Below are positions 24,921-36,845 of a stretch of DNA of 64,000 nt, piece after piece. This DNA is from Antiaris toxicaria (lineage: Eukaryota; Streptophyta; Magnoliopsida; Rosales; Moraceae): positions 34,412,001-34,476,000 of the forward strand of contig CP141157.1 of NCBI GenBank assembly GCA_035233585.1, written 5' to 3'. Under the pieces are notes generated by a model. The model did no database searches, had not been told where the DNA came from, and saw nothing but the letters and a program-made list of their open reading frames with translations. Numbering within the stretch: position 1 is the first letter of the stretch; each line of letters opens with the position of its first letter. The position numbers were made by a program, and so were the translations under genes.

Positions 24921-27349
24921 TTTTCTCCCCTTCTATACTATTTGCTTTTAATTTATATTTTGTCAGGGATAAATTTTACGTCCCATATGCTTAATTCCCA
25001 ATGTATTCCATTTGTTATTGCTACATTAATTTAGATTTCCAATGGCCTGGCTCGTGGCTTAGTTGTCGATTAAGCCAATTTTTTGCACGTGTTTCAAATT
25101 AATTCGTGCGTCAACTCGGTTATTATAAATGCACCATGTGTGTGTACATATATATACACACACAAATATACCTTCATCTCAAGGAAAGGCAAAGCAGATA
25201 TCGCATTGCATATGAATATGACTCTAGTCTATCCATAAGTTAGCAGTTTTTAAGTTGGCAAATTTCTAGTACATTAGGGTATATAAACTTGTTATTTTTT
25301 AGATATTTGGTCTAAATTTTTAATTTTGATATTTTTTTATCAATTATTTCAATATACCTCTTTTGATTTAACTTCTCATTAAATTGATCGCATCATGAAA
25401 TTGATCACAAAAATTCCACGTGCGTCTCATTTAAAGGCTGAAAAACCTATTTCCCATTAAAAATTTTCAAATCTAGACAAACTATTTTTAATTTTTTTAA
25501 TCAAATTTAATATAAAGTTAACAAAATGAGACATAACTGCAACATTTTAGAAAAGTTTGAGGATAAATTATCATTATTAAAAAATTTCATGGGTAAGTTT
25601 CCAAAGGATAATAAATTTAAGGGACAATAATGTTATATATATCATTAAACCATGATGAAGCAAATACTTAATGACAAGAAATCAAAAACAAAAAAAAAAG
25701 ACGAAGAAGAAGACAAAAAAAAAAAAAATGAAAACGAGAAAATCTAGTTGAGAGGCTGTTCCCAAAGATGATCATGCCCTGAAAATATTGTAGTAGTAGG
25801 CCATTAGAGCTCTTCTACCTGAAGTTACTGTATATGCATGTGTGTGTATATACATTCGAACAAATTGTGTATTTTAAATTATGAAATATTAATGACCCTA
25901 GTCTATATAAAAAATGAAAAAAAAATGCAGGTTTCTAATTAGTTGGCAAAATTTCTAGTAACTAAGTCAAAATATTTGAGCAATAACAGAAAATAAAAGC
26001 ATTTGAAAATCATAATGACAAAAACAAGTTTCTACATGCACGCACAGAAATATGTACACATGTACGCCATAAGAAATAATTAAGAGTTAATTTGAGCTAA
26101 TCACTCTCTACTAGAAAGTATTACTTAAGTACTTTCACTGGAGTTGAGATCCTAGCTAATAATAAAAAAATAGAAATTAATATTCATGATTGTAAATATA
26201 ATTTAATGAGTAATTTAACATGACATTTCGACATAATATATATATAATTAAAAACTTCAAAGAAAAGGGTGGAGAAGAGCCTATAGGTTATTGAATTTTT
26301 TTAAATTAAACTAAGGCCTAATAACTCTCGTATTAGTGGAAAGATTCACTAAATATCTTGTCGCGTGGTCTCTACATTATTATTATAGAATAAAACTACT
26401 GCAGTTAGAGGCCGTACGTTGTGAATAAATTAACGAAACAAATCAAAAGAAGATACGGAGTAATTTTTATGCAAGATATGGTAATTTGAACTTTTTAATT
26501 AAATTGTGGCTAGAGAGAGGCTCAAAAGCTTTACAAAAGCTGCAAAGCAGAAAAGGAATCCTGATCTGACCAAATTGTTCTGTGTGCAAGAATCAAAATG
26601 CTGTTTAAGGAAACTCTTTCCAAAAACCAAAGACCCTTGTTTTTACTCTTTCATTCTTCACCTTTCTCGTAATAAAACAACAAACCGAATCTTTTTATGT
26701 TAGCTATTCCACTACATCTCCTCCAACCAACCAACCAACCAACCTCTACTTATAAATACACCGAAAGCTAAATTTTGGTCAATTATTATATCACTTTCCA
26801 CTCATCCTTCTAAATTTTAGTACTTGACTCCTTTGGTTTAAATGATATGTAAGATATCGGCCTAAAGCTCTAGAATTTGATTTTTTTTTTTTTGTTAAAA
26901 AAAAACTCGAGAACCTGAGATAGTAATTACACACACATATTAGCTGGTAAAGTTACGATATTTTTCTTATCTCTAATACTAATTATCCTTTCGCATTGTT
27001 TACTTAAAAAAAAAAACTAATATTTTATGTAATAGAAGTAATACACAACATAATACCCACTCAGAAATTAACAAGTCAAAAACGCTGAAAATATTTCCAA
27101 GTTTAATTATCATCTTTAGGTCCTTGGTACACCACCATAATTAGCTAAACCACACCTCAAAACACACCTAGAAAATAAAAATAATAATAATAAGGTGAGA
27201 GAAGGAAAGGAAAGAGAAAATCACAACCCCATGAAAAAAAAAACCTCAGAAATAGTAATACATGACCAACCTAAGATTTATGAAACAAAGACCAAGAGGA
27301 AAAAAAAGGAAAAAGAAAAAGGAAAAAAAAAAAAGAAGAGATAAGATTG
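24921..27349. other. Intergenic between the second SKS-like gene and the Dof gene
   Basis: No supported gene. AT-rich with A-runs (25688-25730) and CCAACCAACCAACC near 26723-26743. The last 200 bp contain a purine-rich GAAAAAG tract that is the likely 3' UTR/terminator of the minus-strand Dof gene. Confidence 0.45.
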
Positions 27350-28528
27350 TTAAGGATATGCACCATTAGTAGTTGTTGGAAGATCAGACCATGGGAAAGC
27401 TTGATTGTTCCAAAAGCCCAATTCGCCTCCACCGCCAATCGGTGCCGACTCCAAAATGGACGACGTCGACGTCGAAGCTGAATTAGCCAAAGAAGAGGAT
27501 GAATGAGAAGAATTTGAGCCCATATGATGATGAGTAAGAACCACAGCCGTCTGATCGTTGTAATAACTAGCTGATGATGATGATGAAGGCGATCTTAGCC
27601 GCTGATACAGCTCCTGTATTCCACTATTATTGCTCTGAGCTGCTTCACCAAGTGTGAAGCCATTTTGTTGATGGTACGATTGTGTAGGTTGATGGTGATG
27701 ACTTTGGCTGTTTGATGATAATGATGATGATCTCCAGAAGGAGCTGCATAGGCCTAACGATGGAACCTGCCCCAGGGGATCCAAGCCAAGGCTCCGACCA
27801 AGATTCAGTGTGCCGTTTGAAACTGTTGACTCAGCAGTACTACTAGTAATAATGTGAGACCCAATCATGCCATTCCCACTACCACCCTCTTCCTTGACGC
27901 TGAGAGAAGTAATACCACTGCACTGTGGATTAGGGTTAGGGTTAGGGTTTTGGTGAGCTGACCTGAGTAACGCCAAGAGATGGGAATTTTGCGGGGAGCC
28001 CCAAAGTATCGGGCTCGAAGAGTGGTCGTGGTCGAACCCGGCCGGGCCACCAAACCCCGACCCCCGACCGATCTCGGTTGACACCACCATTTTCATCTTC
28101 CCGGCGGAGGAGATTGATTTCCCCGCGGAGGATGAAACCACAGTGCTGCTCTTGTTCTTTCGGCATCCCCCGCCGATAGGAACGTTCCGGAGGGCACCGC
28201 CTTTGGTCCAGTAGCGGCGGCAGGTCTTGCAGAAGTGGCGGGGCTGAGTGAGGTTGTAGTTGTTGTAGTAGCAGAACTTTGTGTTGGAAGAATCGCACCG
28301 CGGACACCTCAAATTCTCCGAACTGTTGTTCGAGGAAGCCGTGGTCGTCGCGGCGGAGGCAGTTGTATTGGTGGTAGTATTTGTTGTTGTAGTTGAAGAT
28401 GATGGAGAAGGAGAAGGAGAAAGTGAATGAGGTAAACTCGTGGCAGCTTCTAAAATTCCCCCTCCATTGATGGAGATTTTCCTCTCTCCTGCCAATAAGC
28501 CTGCACCTCCCAACAGTTCTTGGATCAT
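27350..28528 (-). CDS. Dof-type zinc finger transcription factor
   Basis: A single uninterrupted 392-aa frame on the minus strand, starting MIQELLGGAGLLAGERK and ending TTTNGAYP. A Dof domain lies at residues 73-126: LRCPRCDSSNTKFCYYNNYN, then LTQPRHFCKTCRRYWTKGG and ALRNVPIGGGCRKNK. The four zinc-binding cysteines are C75, C78, C100 and C103. Dof proteins are plant-only nuclear factors that bind AAAG-core promoters. The N-terminus is Ser/Thr/Asn-rich; the C-terminal half is low-complexity Ser-rich with an IQELYQRLRSPSSS motif and a final GFWNNQAFPWSDL motif, typical of Dof activation regions. Higher GC than its surroundings fits a real exon. A (NP)4 stretch is encoded by a telomere-like repeat. 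I cannot assign the Arabidopsis orthologue with certainty, so no symbol is given. Confidence 0.96.
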   Translation of the reverse strand: MIQELLGGAGLLAGERKISINGGGILEAATSLPHSLSPSPSPSSSTTTTNTTTNTTASAATTTASSNNSSENLRCPRCDSSNTKFCYYNNYNLTQPRHFCKTCRRYWTKGGALRNVPIGGGCRKNKSSTVVSSSAGKSISSAGKMKMVVSTEIGRGSGFGGPAGFDHDHSSSPILWGSPQNSHLLALLRSAHQNPNPNPNPQCSGITSLSVKEEGGSGNGMIGSHIITSSTAESTVSNGTLNLGRSLGLDPLGQVPSLGLCSSFWRSSSLSSNSQSHHHQPTQSYHQQNGFTLGEAAQSNNSGIQELYQRLRSPSSSSSASYYNDQTAVVLTHHHMGSNSSHSSSSLANSASTSTSSILESAPIGGGGELGFWNNQAFPWSDLPTTTNGAYP

Positions 28529-28736
28529 TTCTTTTCTCCTTTCTAGATCTACAACAATCCAAAAATAAAAAAAAGAAAAAAAGAAAATAAACCAAGATCA
28601 ACAAAAATAGGGAAGCGTGAAACCTTTTTTTTTTTTTTTTAAAGTTAGTGGGATGGGAAAAGCTAAAGAAAGTAGTTTTTTCTTGTATATTTAGCTAATC
28701 CGTGACCTTTGAAGAGAGAGAAAGATAGAGAAAAAG

Positions 28737-28740
<4 letters not shown>

Positions 28741-28768
<28 letters not shown>
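28741..28768. repeat. (AG)14 microsatellite in the Dof 5' leader
   Basis: A perfect AG tract between the TATA box and the start codon of the Dof gene; on the sense strand it reads as a CT-rich leader. GA/CT tracts in plant 5' UTRs can bind GAGA-type (BBR/BPC) factors. Confidence 0.93.
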
Positions 28769-28771
<3 letters not shown>

Positions 28772-28895
28772 AGCTGGGAATTACATGGGTTTCCTTTGTG
28801 AGCAAATATTGCGATGGCCTGTAGTTATATGTAGCCCTTTTTCTAAGCCTAATCTTTTGTGGATGCAAAAGAATGGAGGGTTGGGAGTGGGGGAG

Positions 28896-28908
28896 CCTTA
28901 ATATATAG
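28896..28908 (-). promoter_or_regulatory. TATA box of the Dof gene
   Basis: Minus-strand CTATATATTAAGG, about 370 bp upstream of the Dof ATG. Transcription starting about 30 bp downstream would give a leader of some 340 nt that includes the (AG)n tract. Confidence 0.5.
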
Positions 28909-29799
28909 GTATATCCAATGTGAATAAAAAGCAACCACTTTTGTCTATGGAAAAATTCGAAACAAAAAATAAAAAATAAAAAATAAAACAAGTGGGTCTT
29001 TTTTTCCTTTTTTATTTTTTATTTTCTAAGATTTGGAATTTGGTTGTCAGTGGTTTTTGGAGGGAAGCAAATGATCATGACTTCTCCCCCTTGTTGATCA
29101 GTCTTTGGTACCCCTTTTGATCATTTTAACTTTTTCTATCGTGAACACGCTAATTTGACAGGATTGTACTGAATTATTGTCTTAATGATTCCAAGAACAG
29201 TACATATCACAGAAACATAAACAAAATTGTATGATTATTAAACCGCCTTTCTTTTTTTAACCTTTTCTTCTTTTGCATTTCGCAACGTGGGTCTTGCTAA
29301 GCCCACTACATTAGTTTGATAGTAAAACGAAAAATATGTGACTATATAACTGATTAGCAACCTATAATTGAAGACTGATTTGACAACAAATTCCATCATA
29401 TTATTCGACCAATATTCAAAATTATTCCTCACTGTTTACTTTAAAGTACGGGTCAAAAATAAGTTGTTGTATTTTGAAACAAAACGAGACAAATTAAATA
29501 GCATAAATGTAACTGTTTTTCTCACTTATTCCTAAACCTCAATTGTAAAATGTAGGCATGCATTTTGCTTCTCCTTTTTATAAATTAAGAGAGAACAGCT
29601 GACATTAAATATGTTTTTGTTCGAAAACCTATCATTACGAGTTCTAAAGCAATTAGAATTAATTAATAAATTATCTACTGGAATTAGTGGGGAGTACAAC
29701 AAGAATATATACAAATGATAATCACAATCAAGTTTTCTAAAAGAATAATCTTTGTTTGCGTGGGAGGCCGGGTCTCATTTCTCTTCATCAATATATATA

Positions 29800-29831
<32 letters not shown>

Positions 29832-32413
29832 ATAAGCTGATCATGAAGAACCATCATTACGAGTTCAAAGGAGAGGGCTAATCACGTGGAGCAACGTGCA
29901 AAGGTGGTGTCCCTACACACCAACTAAAAAGCCACTGCCGAAACTCATGGCTTGAATTTTGCCTTCCCCACCAGTACACTATAGCTAAGAATATCACTAC
30001 CCCGGCAACCCAATAACTGCATCATGCCAGCCAAACCCCCTTGTGTGCAACATATTAATTGATCATCACTACATTTATGCAATGTCTAAAGTTCTGATCA
30101 TTCATTCGTGTGGTCATAAAAACCCTATCTAATAAGGCCACAAAAAAATAATAATAAACCACGCACACACACAAGTTGAAGACAAAATCGTCTTTTTGAC
30201 CTCAAGAGATTGGGGACATACTCTAGTAAAAATATACCATTTGATCAATTTCACATTGAAGAGGAAAATTCATATAGGAATACATGTAAAAGGAAATTAT
30301 GATCTTTAGGAGATTAAGTATGGAAAGTACAAGGATGACCCGGCTCGTGGGTACATGATATACACTGTTTTACCTACTAACAAAGAGGAGCACAAGACAT
30401 ATGACAATTTACAAATCAAAGTGATGTAACCTTCATGGCTCAGCACTTAGATGCAAATCATAAAAACGGTACTATATATATAATAGAATTATATACGTGA
30501 GAAAACTACTGTTGACCCTCATGTGCCTACACTAGTAGATGAGCCAAGTGACTTTCTGAGAAGATGTGGTGAAAACGCAAAATTAATGTCGTCTCTGAAA
30601 CGTGTTAATTAATTGACCTCAAAATATACTTGAAGAATAAATGACGTGACGAGGCATTTGGTATACAAAGGGGTCCACATGTCTCAGATTTGTGGAACCA
30701 TTTGTCAACCAACTTCTTGATTAATTAGGAGATTATTATTGATAAAAAGGGTTAATCTTATCACGTAAGTTATAAGATATGTGCAAAGAAGTTATTATTA
30801 TGTCATTAGAAATGCCCAAATTAGGATCATTGAGTTAGTAATGTGGTACTAAACCAATTTAAGCGCTCCCATTAACTTAATGAAGCATAAAAACGTTGTA
30901 CCAATTGGTGTTATCTCAGTTGATAATAATTGTAGGGTGGGTTTAATAAGAGAGATAATCTTGAGAGACATGTATTTGGTAATGTATAAAAGAAAAGAAA
31001 AGAAAAGAAAAGCAAAGAAAATATAAGAAAACTATAGTTAGCTGATGATGAAACGAGTTTTAAAATGCATAAATGTAAATATTATGCATTGTGAAAGATA
31101 CTTGATCATTACATTGCCCTTGGAGATCACACTAAGGTTAGTTTATCTAAAAGTTCCTCTATTGGGTTGGATTACGAAATATGATTAGTATTCTCTTTTG
31201 AATGAAATTTTATTTAATATTCAGCAAATTAAAACAATCACTTTGGAAAGGGATAAATTTAAGCGGGAAGTAAAAGTATTATCTATTGTGTGATCTTTTT
31301 TCCTTTTTCCTGGTTCAATTCCATTAATTGAGGCAGCAAATTAGTGTTTCCTTTGGGTTTTTAAAGAAAAATGCTTAGGAACATTGATGGTATTAAACGT
31401 GACAACTAACGTAAGAGTGGGTCTCATTTTAATGTGGGATATTATAAAATATTATTGATATTTTTAACGATTATTTTATTGGAAATTATTTGTTTGCTGA
31501 ATTAGATCGAAAACATTAGAGTGAAATTAATTCTAGCATCACATTAAATTTTAATTACAACCAGGAACTCCCATGTTTGTTTGATGCTTTTCATTTTTCG
31601 GAATTTTTTTTATGTATAGTCTTGCTTGCATTTCATAATTCCGTTAGAAACATATGATTGGCACATTAGTTTCTTAAAATTTTTGTTTTTCTTATCTATT
31701 TCCTATATTGTAACCTTGATTTAACTTTTTTTTTTTTTTAAAGGAAAAGTAGCATTAATTATATAAGCTTAAGGAATTAATTAACAGGGTTTATGTCTTC
31801 TTTATTGAACACCAATCTTTACATCCATTTTTATTTATATATACATATATATATATGTATATATGAAAATGGCTTTTAGCTATCTAGCGCTTGAGAAATA
31901 CTTGTTACATATTTTTGTTAGCGAGTTCTTTCGCATTAATTTTTCTCATGAAAAGCGCGCAAAAGACTGAACTAAACTTTATCCAAAGTTAGATAAATTG
32001 AAGATTCAGATTCAAACATATGACCAAACTTTTACCAACAAATATCAAACCAAAGACAAAGAATTCGAATAATATTTTACGGTCCCCAAGTATATAGCAG
32101 ATCATCAGGCGTTCCTTTTTCCAGTAAATCCTGAGGGTCCTGAATCTTCAATCCCCAAGGCATGCAACAAAACACTCACTTTGAGCTTTGAACGGAAAAC
32201 GAAATATGACTGCTAAAAGAAATACCAAAACGAAAAAAGAGGAAAACTCATGTGATCGGTTTTTTGCCTCGCAAATTGGCTAACCTTGACTACCAATTTT
32301 GACAAAGAGCACACCATCTCTTTTTGGTTTTTTATTTTATTTTTTATTTTTTTACCCAACTTTTCATAATTATCGGTGATTTTTTATTTTCGCGTTGTTT
32401 GAGATCTTTTTAT
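28909..32413. other. Gene-poor region upstream of the Dof gene
   Basis: No coding gene supported. Low-complexity features: AAATAAAA repeats (28967-28989), a TATATATATG/TGTGTG block (29790-29832), AAAAG repeats (30981-31010), and a TATATACATATATATATATG stretch near 31838-31863. The first 1-2 kb probably hold Dof regulatory sequence. Confidence 0.4.
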
Positions 32414-32751
32414 TAGATTATAATAAAAAAAACATACTAATAAAACATAGTTTTAGACTATTAAATTATAAATAAGTATCATATCAAATAAAATAATAAA
32501 TTTAACATTTTATCAAAAAACAGTAATAACTTTATGGCTCGTTTAGTGCATGAATCGAATCTGTAATGAAATGAAATTTTAAGTTTTAGATTATTAAAAC
32601 ATACAAATAAAACATAGTTTTAGACTATTAAATTATAAATAAGTATCATATCAAATAAAATAATAAATTTAACATTTTATCAAAAAATAGTAATAAATTT
32701 ATGGCTCGTTTAATACATGAGTCTAGTTTAAAATGAAATGAAATTTTAAGT
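32414..32751. repeat. Tandem duplication of about 170 bp
   Basis: Copies 32414-32586 and 32587-32751. Core AAAACATAGTTTTAGACTAT recurs with a 167-bp offset, and the block through TTTATGGCTCGTTTA...ATGAAATGAAATTTTAAG is repeated with few changes. AT-rich, no coding content. Confidence 0.93.
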
Positions 32752-33139
32752 TGAAATTGACTGATTTAATTATAATTTTTATTGATTTTTCAAAAAAAAA
32801 TTAAAATAAAAAATTTGAATCTAAACTCACAAACAAACAAGGTTTTAATAAAATTATATATATATAACTTTACTATAATAACAGGATACTTATTCTGTCA
32901 CAAAATATTCTCATTATTTATTTCAGCGTTCTTGGTTATAAGTATGCTTGTGATGTATATTCCGATTAATATTACATCAAAAGAAGGAAAGTATAAACTA
33001 AAAATAGAGCATATTTTGGTTACGAATAACTTTTTGGGTGTTATCTATATATATATACGCACACAGATAGATATAGTATTTTAGAAAAAAAAATAAAAAA
33101 TAAAAAAGACACAGATATAGTAGGAGTCACTGAGATGTA

Positions 33140-33300
33140 CGTACCTGACGCGCGTGCCGTCCGGTGCGCGAGACCTTTGGTCAGAGAATTTGAGACCCAG
33201 ACATGGCCCATTTTTCACCTGTTACGGGCAGGGTAGCGGAAAACGACGCGAGCTGTTACGCATGGCTTGGAAGGTTCGGGCAGTTTGGGCAGATTATAAG
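33140..33300. other. GC-rich island with imperfect palindrome
   Basis: About 160 bp of clearly higher GC than the surrounding sequence, with many CpG dinucleotides. CGCGTGCCGTCCGGTGCGCG (33151-33170) is an imperfect palindrome (CGCG..CCG / CGG..CGCG). No protein similarity is seen in any frame. Confidence 0.5.
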
Positions 33301-33359
33301 ATATACTTATATATATATTATCGATATGAAAATCAAATCACTAATTCAATATATCTATA

Positions 33360-33665
33360 TATGTATATATAGTCGCCGTCAAGGGTCTTCGGGGGGTTTA
33401 TAGTGGGTCAGTCATCCCCTCGATCCTCGGGCTCTCTCTCTCTTTTTATCTCTCTCTCTCTCTCTCTCTCTACATTCTATGTCTTGCTCTGTCTCCATCA
33501 TCACCTCTTACTCTCTTTCTTTCTTTCAGTTTTACATTATACATAGATTCCTTTCGCGCCGAATATTTTCTAAATATTCTGCTCCATTCCATATAATCCT
33601 AGCTAATCTCGTGCGTGGTCTTCGTTTCAGATTAAAATCTCTCTTTTCTCCCCTTTTATCGTGAC
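33360..33665 (+). promoter_or_regulatory. Candidate core promoter with CT-rich leader, no ORF downstream
   Basis: TATATATAG near 33365-33374, then a GC-richer stretch (GTCGCCGTCAAGGGTC) and a CT-rich tract (33430-33472), the architecture of a plant promoter plus 5' UTR. The following sequence has only short frames. It could serve a non-coding transcript, or be the remains of a lost gene. Confidence 0.3.
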
Positions 33666-33881
33666 CATATTAAAAAGCTTTGGAGATTAATTAAAAAAAG
33701 TAATTTTTATATTATTTTGGGATTATTAGTTTCTTTTTAGTACCTTAAAACTTAGAAGTTTTGTCTTAATTTAATACCTTCATATTCTTGTTGAGTTACC
33801 TGTTATCGGAGAAGATATCATGAAGTTATATGGAGTCTTTTTTTTTTCTTTCTAAATATTAAATCGTAAAATAATTATTTC

Positions 33882-34259
33882 TGCAAAAATTAAAGATAAA
33901 GGATTGAGCTTTTACATTAAAATATTAATGTATTAAATAAAGTGACTTAATATTCTTATAAATCCATTATTATTGTTGTATTTTTATAACATAAGACTCG
34001 AATTTCTTTTTATTCTTAACATTTCCCCCACAAGGTGGTGCTCTCTTTAGGATCACCTCAAATTGTATGGATCGAAGTACTCATTTGAATTTTGAGGACT
34101 CTGATACCATGTGAAAATTAGAGAGTAAAAGTGGAATTTGAGAGAGTTAATTAAGAGACTGAACTCCGATTTTAAAAAGTCAATTTGTTAAGTAGAGTGA
34201 TCCAATACTTTTATATGTACGTGATAGTTGTGTGTTCGAGTTTCTTTTTACTTATGACA
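33882..34259 (-). mobile_element. TRIM (terminal-repeat retrotransposon in miniature)
   Basis: Two direct terminal repeats: 33882-34021 (140 bp) and 34110-34259 (150 bp). On the minus strand each starts TG and ends CA; the starts read TGTTAAGAATAAAAAGAAAT and TGTCATAAGTAAAAAGAAAC. Immediately inside the upstream repeat is TGGTATCAGAGTCC (34096-34109), a primer-binding site for initiator tRNA-Met. Just before the downstream repeat is the polypurine tract TTGTGGGGGAAA. The internal region is only 88 bp with no ORF. Flanks ATTTC and CTTTC could be a 5-bp target duplication with one mismatch. TRIMs are mobilised in trans by autonomous LTR elements. Confidence 0.85.
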
Positions 34260-35446
34260 CTTTCAGGCTAGTTAAAAAAAAAAAAAAAACTTTTTTCTGA
34301 TTTTGTTATTTTATTATTTATTTCCCATTTAGGTTCTTTTTTATTTTTTATTAAGAATATAGCTTATAGTTTGTTTATTTAATTATAAGGTTTTAAACTG
34401 CAAACAGAACTATTATTTTAGGTCTGAAAAAAGGGACTTTGGATACTTGAATGGTATCTTCTCAACTAACATGGTACATGAGATTTTTTGAACATAAGGG
34501 TTCCTAATTTAGAAAATATAAAGCTATAAGGTATCAAGAAGATATTTTGTCTTATATTACTTTAGTAGAACTAGCTAGTAGTATTGAATTTGAAGAAAGT
34601 ATTAATTAGTAAGAATAAGGTGCTTGTTTGGTGGTTATTTTAGCTTTACAGTTAGGAAAAGCGAAGGAGCGGGTCTTTTTTTAAATGGGAACAAAAAATT
34701 ATATAATTTTACTTTCTTAATAGGCTTTTTTAAGTCCAAAAAGGTGAAACATCGATAAAAGCTAGGTGAATTAGTAAATGGACTAGGTAATTTTTAATCT
34801 TTCTTTCAACTTCTTATGTGAATAGATTTGGAAAAGGACGGAGAATTATGATCAAAAGGGTATAAATTTAGGTAAGGAGAGTGTGTAGTGTGTGTGTGTA
34901 TAATATATGCATATATATATATTGTGTATATATATAGGAGGGATGACATGACGTGACAACAATGCATGGAACGGAATGGGGTATTGTGATAGAAATCCCA
35001 CATTGGAAGTGGACCCCAACTGTTGTCTTCCCCTTAACCGGCAATACAGCTTTTCTAGGGCTCCTCAACTTTCGTCCTCTTTTCTATGAAGTGGGACGAT
35101 AATATTGCTATGTTTCTCCACTTTGATTCAATCCTCAATAATTCTCTCTCAGAGAGAGAGAGAGAGACATACAGACAGACACAGATTTGCATGTAGCCAT
35201 GTTATCCCATCCAAGTCCTTTTCAATATTCCTTATAATGAGAGGACCCAAAAACTGGCCAATTTTTACACCGCAAATTTTTCCTTTCATTCTCGATTGAA
35301 ACTAAACAGCCTCTTTTCTGTGTTTGTGACATGGCATACTAATTAATTTACAACTTTTAAATTTCTATAAGCGACTGTTTTAACCTTTATGGAATACCAA
35401 AAAATTAACCCAGTTAGAACCGAAGTTCGAAAAGATGTTGCTTCTC

Positions 35447-35486
35447 TTTTTGTTTTTGTTTTTGTTTTTGTTTTTGTTTTTGTTTT
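35447..35486. repeat. (TTTTTG)n hexanucleotide repeat
   Basis: Six to seven near-perfect TTTTTG units. Confidence 0.93.
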
Positions 35487-36484
35487 AATGGAAATTACCA
35501 TGTCATTGTCACGCACCAATAAAATTCAACATAACATCATCATTAATTAATATAGAAACATTTTAGTGGATTTGGACAGTAAGCCAAAATGGTTCATATG
35601 GCTAGCTTCTTTCCCAAAATATATAATCTTCTTTTATTATTTAAATTGATTTAAGGTTTGCTAGCTAGGAATCAAAACTCGGAAGTATGTTCTCAACTAA
35701 TAATCTAAGTCCTTAAAAATACATCTTACCATATGAAAGTTTAAAAGTTAGAAAAGGCAAATAATATATTAAGGCGAAAAATACATCTTAATTAGATTAA
35801 TACCTTTTCCGCAATCTATCCTTCAACTCAAAACTTATAGCGTTAATGTTATTGTTTGGAAGTTGTATTGATCACCAAGACCCTGCAAGATGGACCACAA
35901 TCCAGCGCTATAAACCTTAAGCAGGTAGTGAGCTTCCTTCCTACTGATCTATAGACTAGACCCTCCCTAGATGCTTGATGATAAATAAGTCCAAATCAAT
36001 CTTTCAAACAAAAGAAAATTTGGTCCCTTTTTTATTATTCGAATTTTCATGACTAGTCTAGCTATAGAGGCCAAGCTCTGTTCAGTCTTTAGGATTTGTA
36101 TATATTGTACATAGGGCACATATATATATATATAACCACTCTTTGGGATTCCCTAAATAATCAGCCCCTTTTCCAACCTAACAAATATCAAAAAACAACA
36201 ATTTGTACAACTTGTACCATTGGTGGTGGTATGACGGTAAGAAAGACCTACTCAGAGTTTTTATTTATATAAGCTCTTAATTTCGAGCCATGATAACAAG
36301 AAAGACCATGTATTGCTTACTCTTGAAGCTTAGGATCTGCTAACTGTAAAGACCTAAAACTGGGTTTTTTGTCATCTCATCGATACAGTTAATGGACTCA
36401 CCTAATAATCACTAGTAGAGAGCTTAAAGACATCATCAATTGTGATCATATTTCTATGTCACGTAAACCAAGTTGATAGTCATA

Positions 36485-36486
<2 letters not shown>

Positions 36487-36513
<27 letters not shown>
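36487..36513. repeat. (ATT)9 microsatellite
   Basis: A perfect trinucleotide tract. Confidence 0.93.
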
Positions 36514-36518
<5 letters not shown>

Positions 36519-36809
36519 GCGCGCATTAGAAAGGGGAAAATATCTCTTAAAAAAAGAAAAGAGGAAAAAAAAAATGGAATTCCTTGGAGGATGAAAAATG
36601 GCTTCTGAATTCAAACATTCCCTCTCCTTGGGGCCCTCTTAGTCCTCATCACACCCTAGAGAGCTACAAACCCAAATACAGTTTATAAGTTTATACACAC
36701 ATACATATATATATAGGCGTTACATAATATATATCGGGAAACCAATATTGGAGGGTTCAAAACCTGACAAATCTAAAGCAAAGGAATGGACAAAAGATCC
36801 TTCCCGCAG

Positions 36810-36811
<2 letters not shown>

Positions 36812-36842
<31 letters not shown>
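36812..36842. repeat. (AC)15 microsatellite
   Basis: A perfect dinucleotide tract, followed by TA-rich sequence. Confidence 0.95.

Positions 36843-36845
<3 letters not shown>

Noticed and set aside
27929..27951. Interstitial telomere or chromosome-fusion site
   Set aside because: Only three units, inside an intact exon; better explained as coding slippage of Asn-Pro codons.
27942..28604. 220-codon frame on the minus strand overlapping the Dof gene
   Set aside because: An alternate frame of the GC-rich Dof exon; the Dof domain frame explains the sequence.
34985..35005. TCCCACATTGG resembling the upstream sequence element of plant snRNA genes
   Set aside because: No TATA at the required distance and no snRNA sequence downstream; this motif is also common in plant LTRs.
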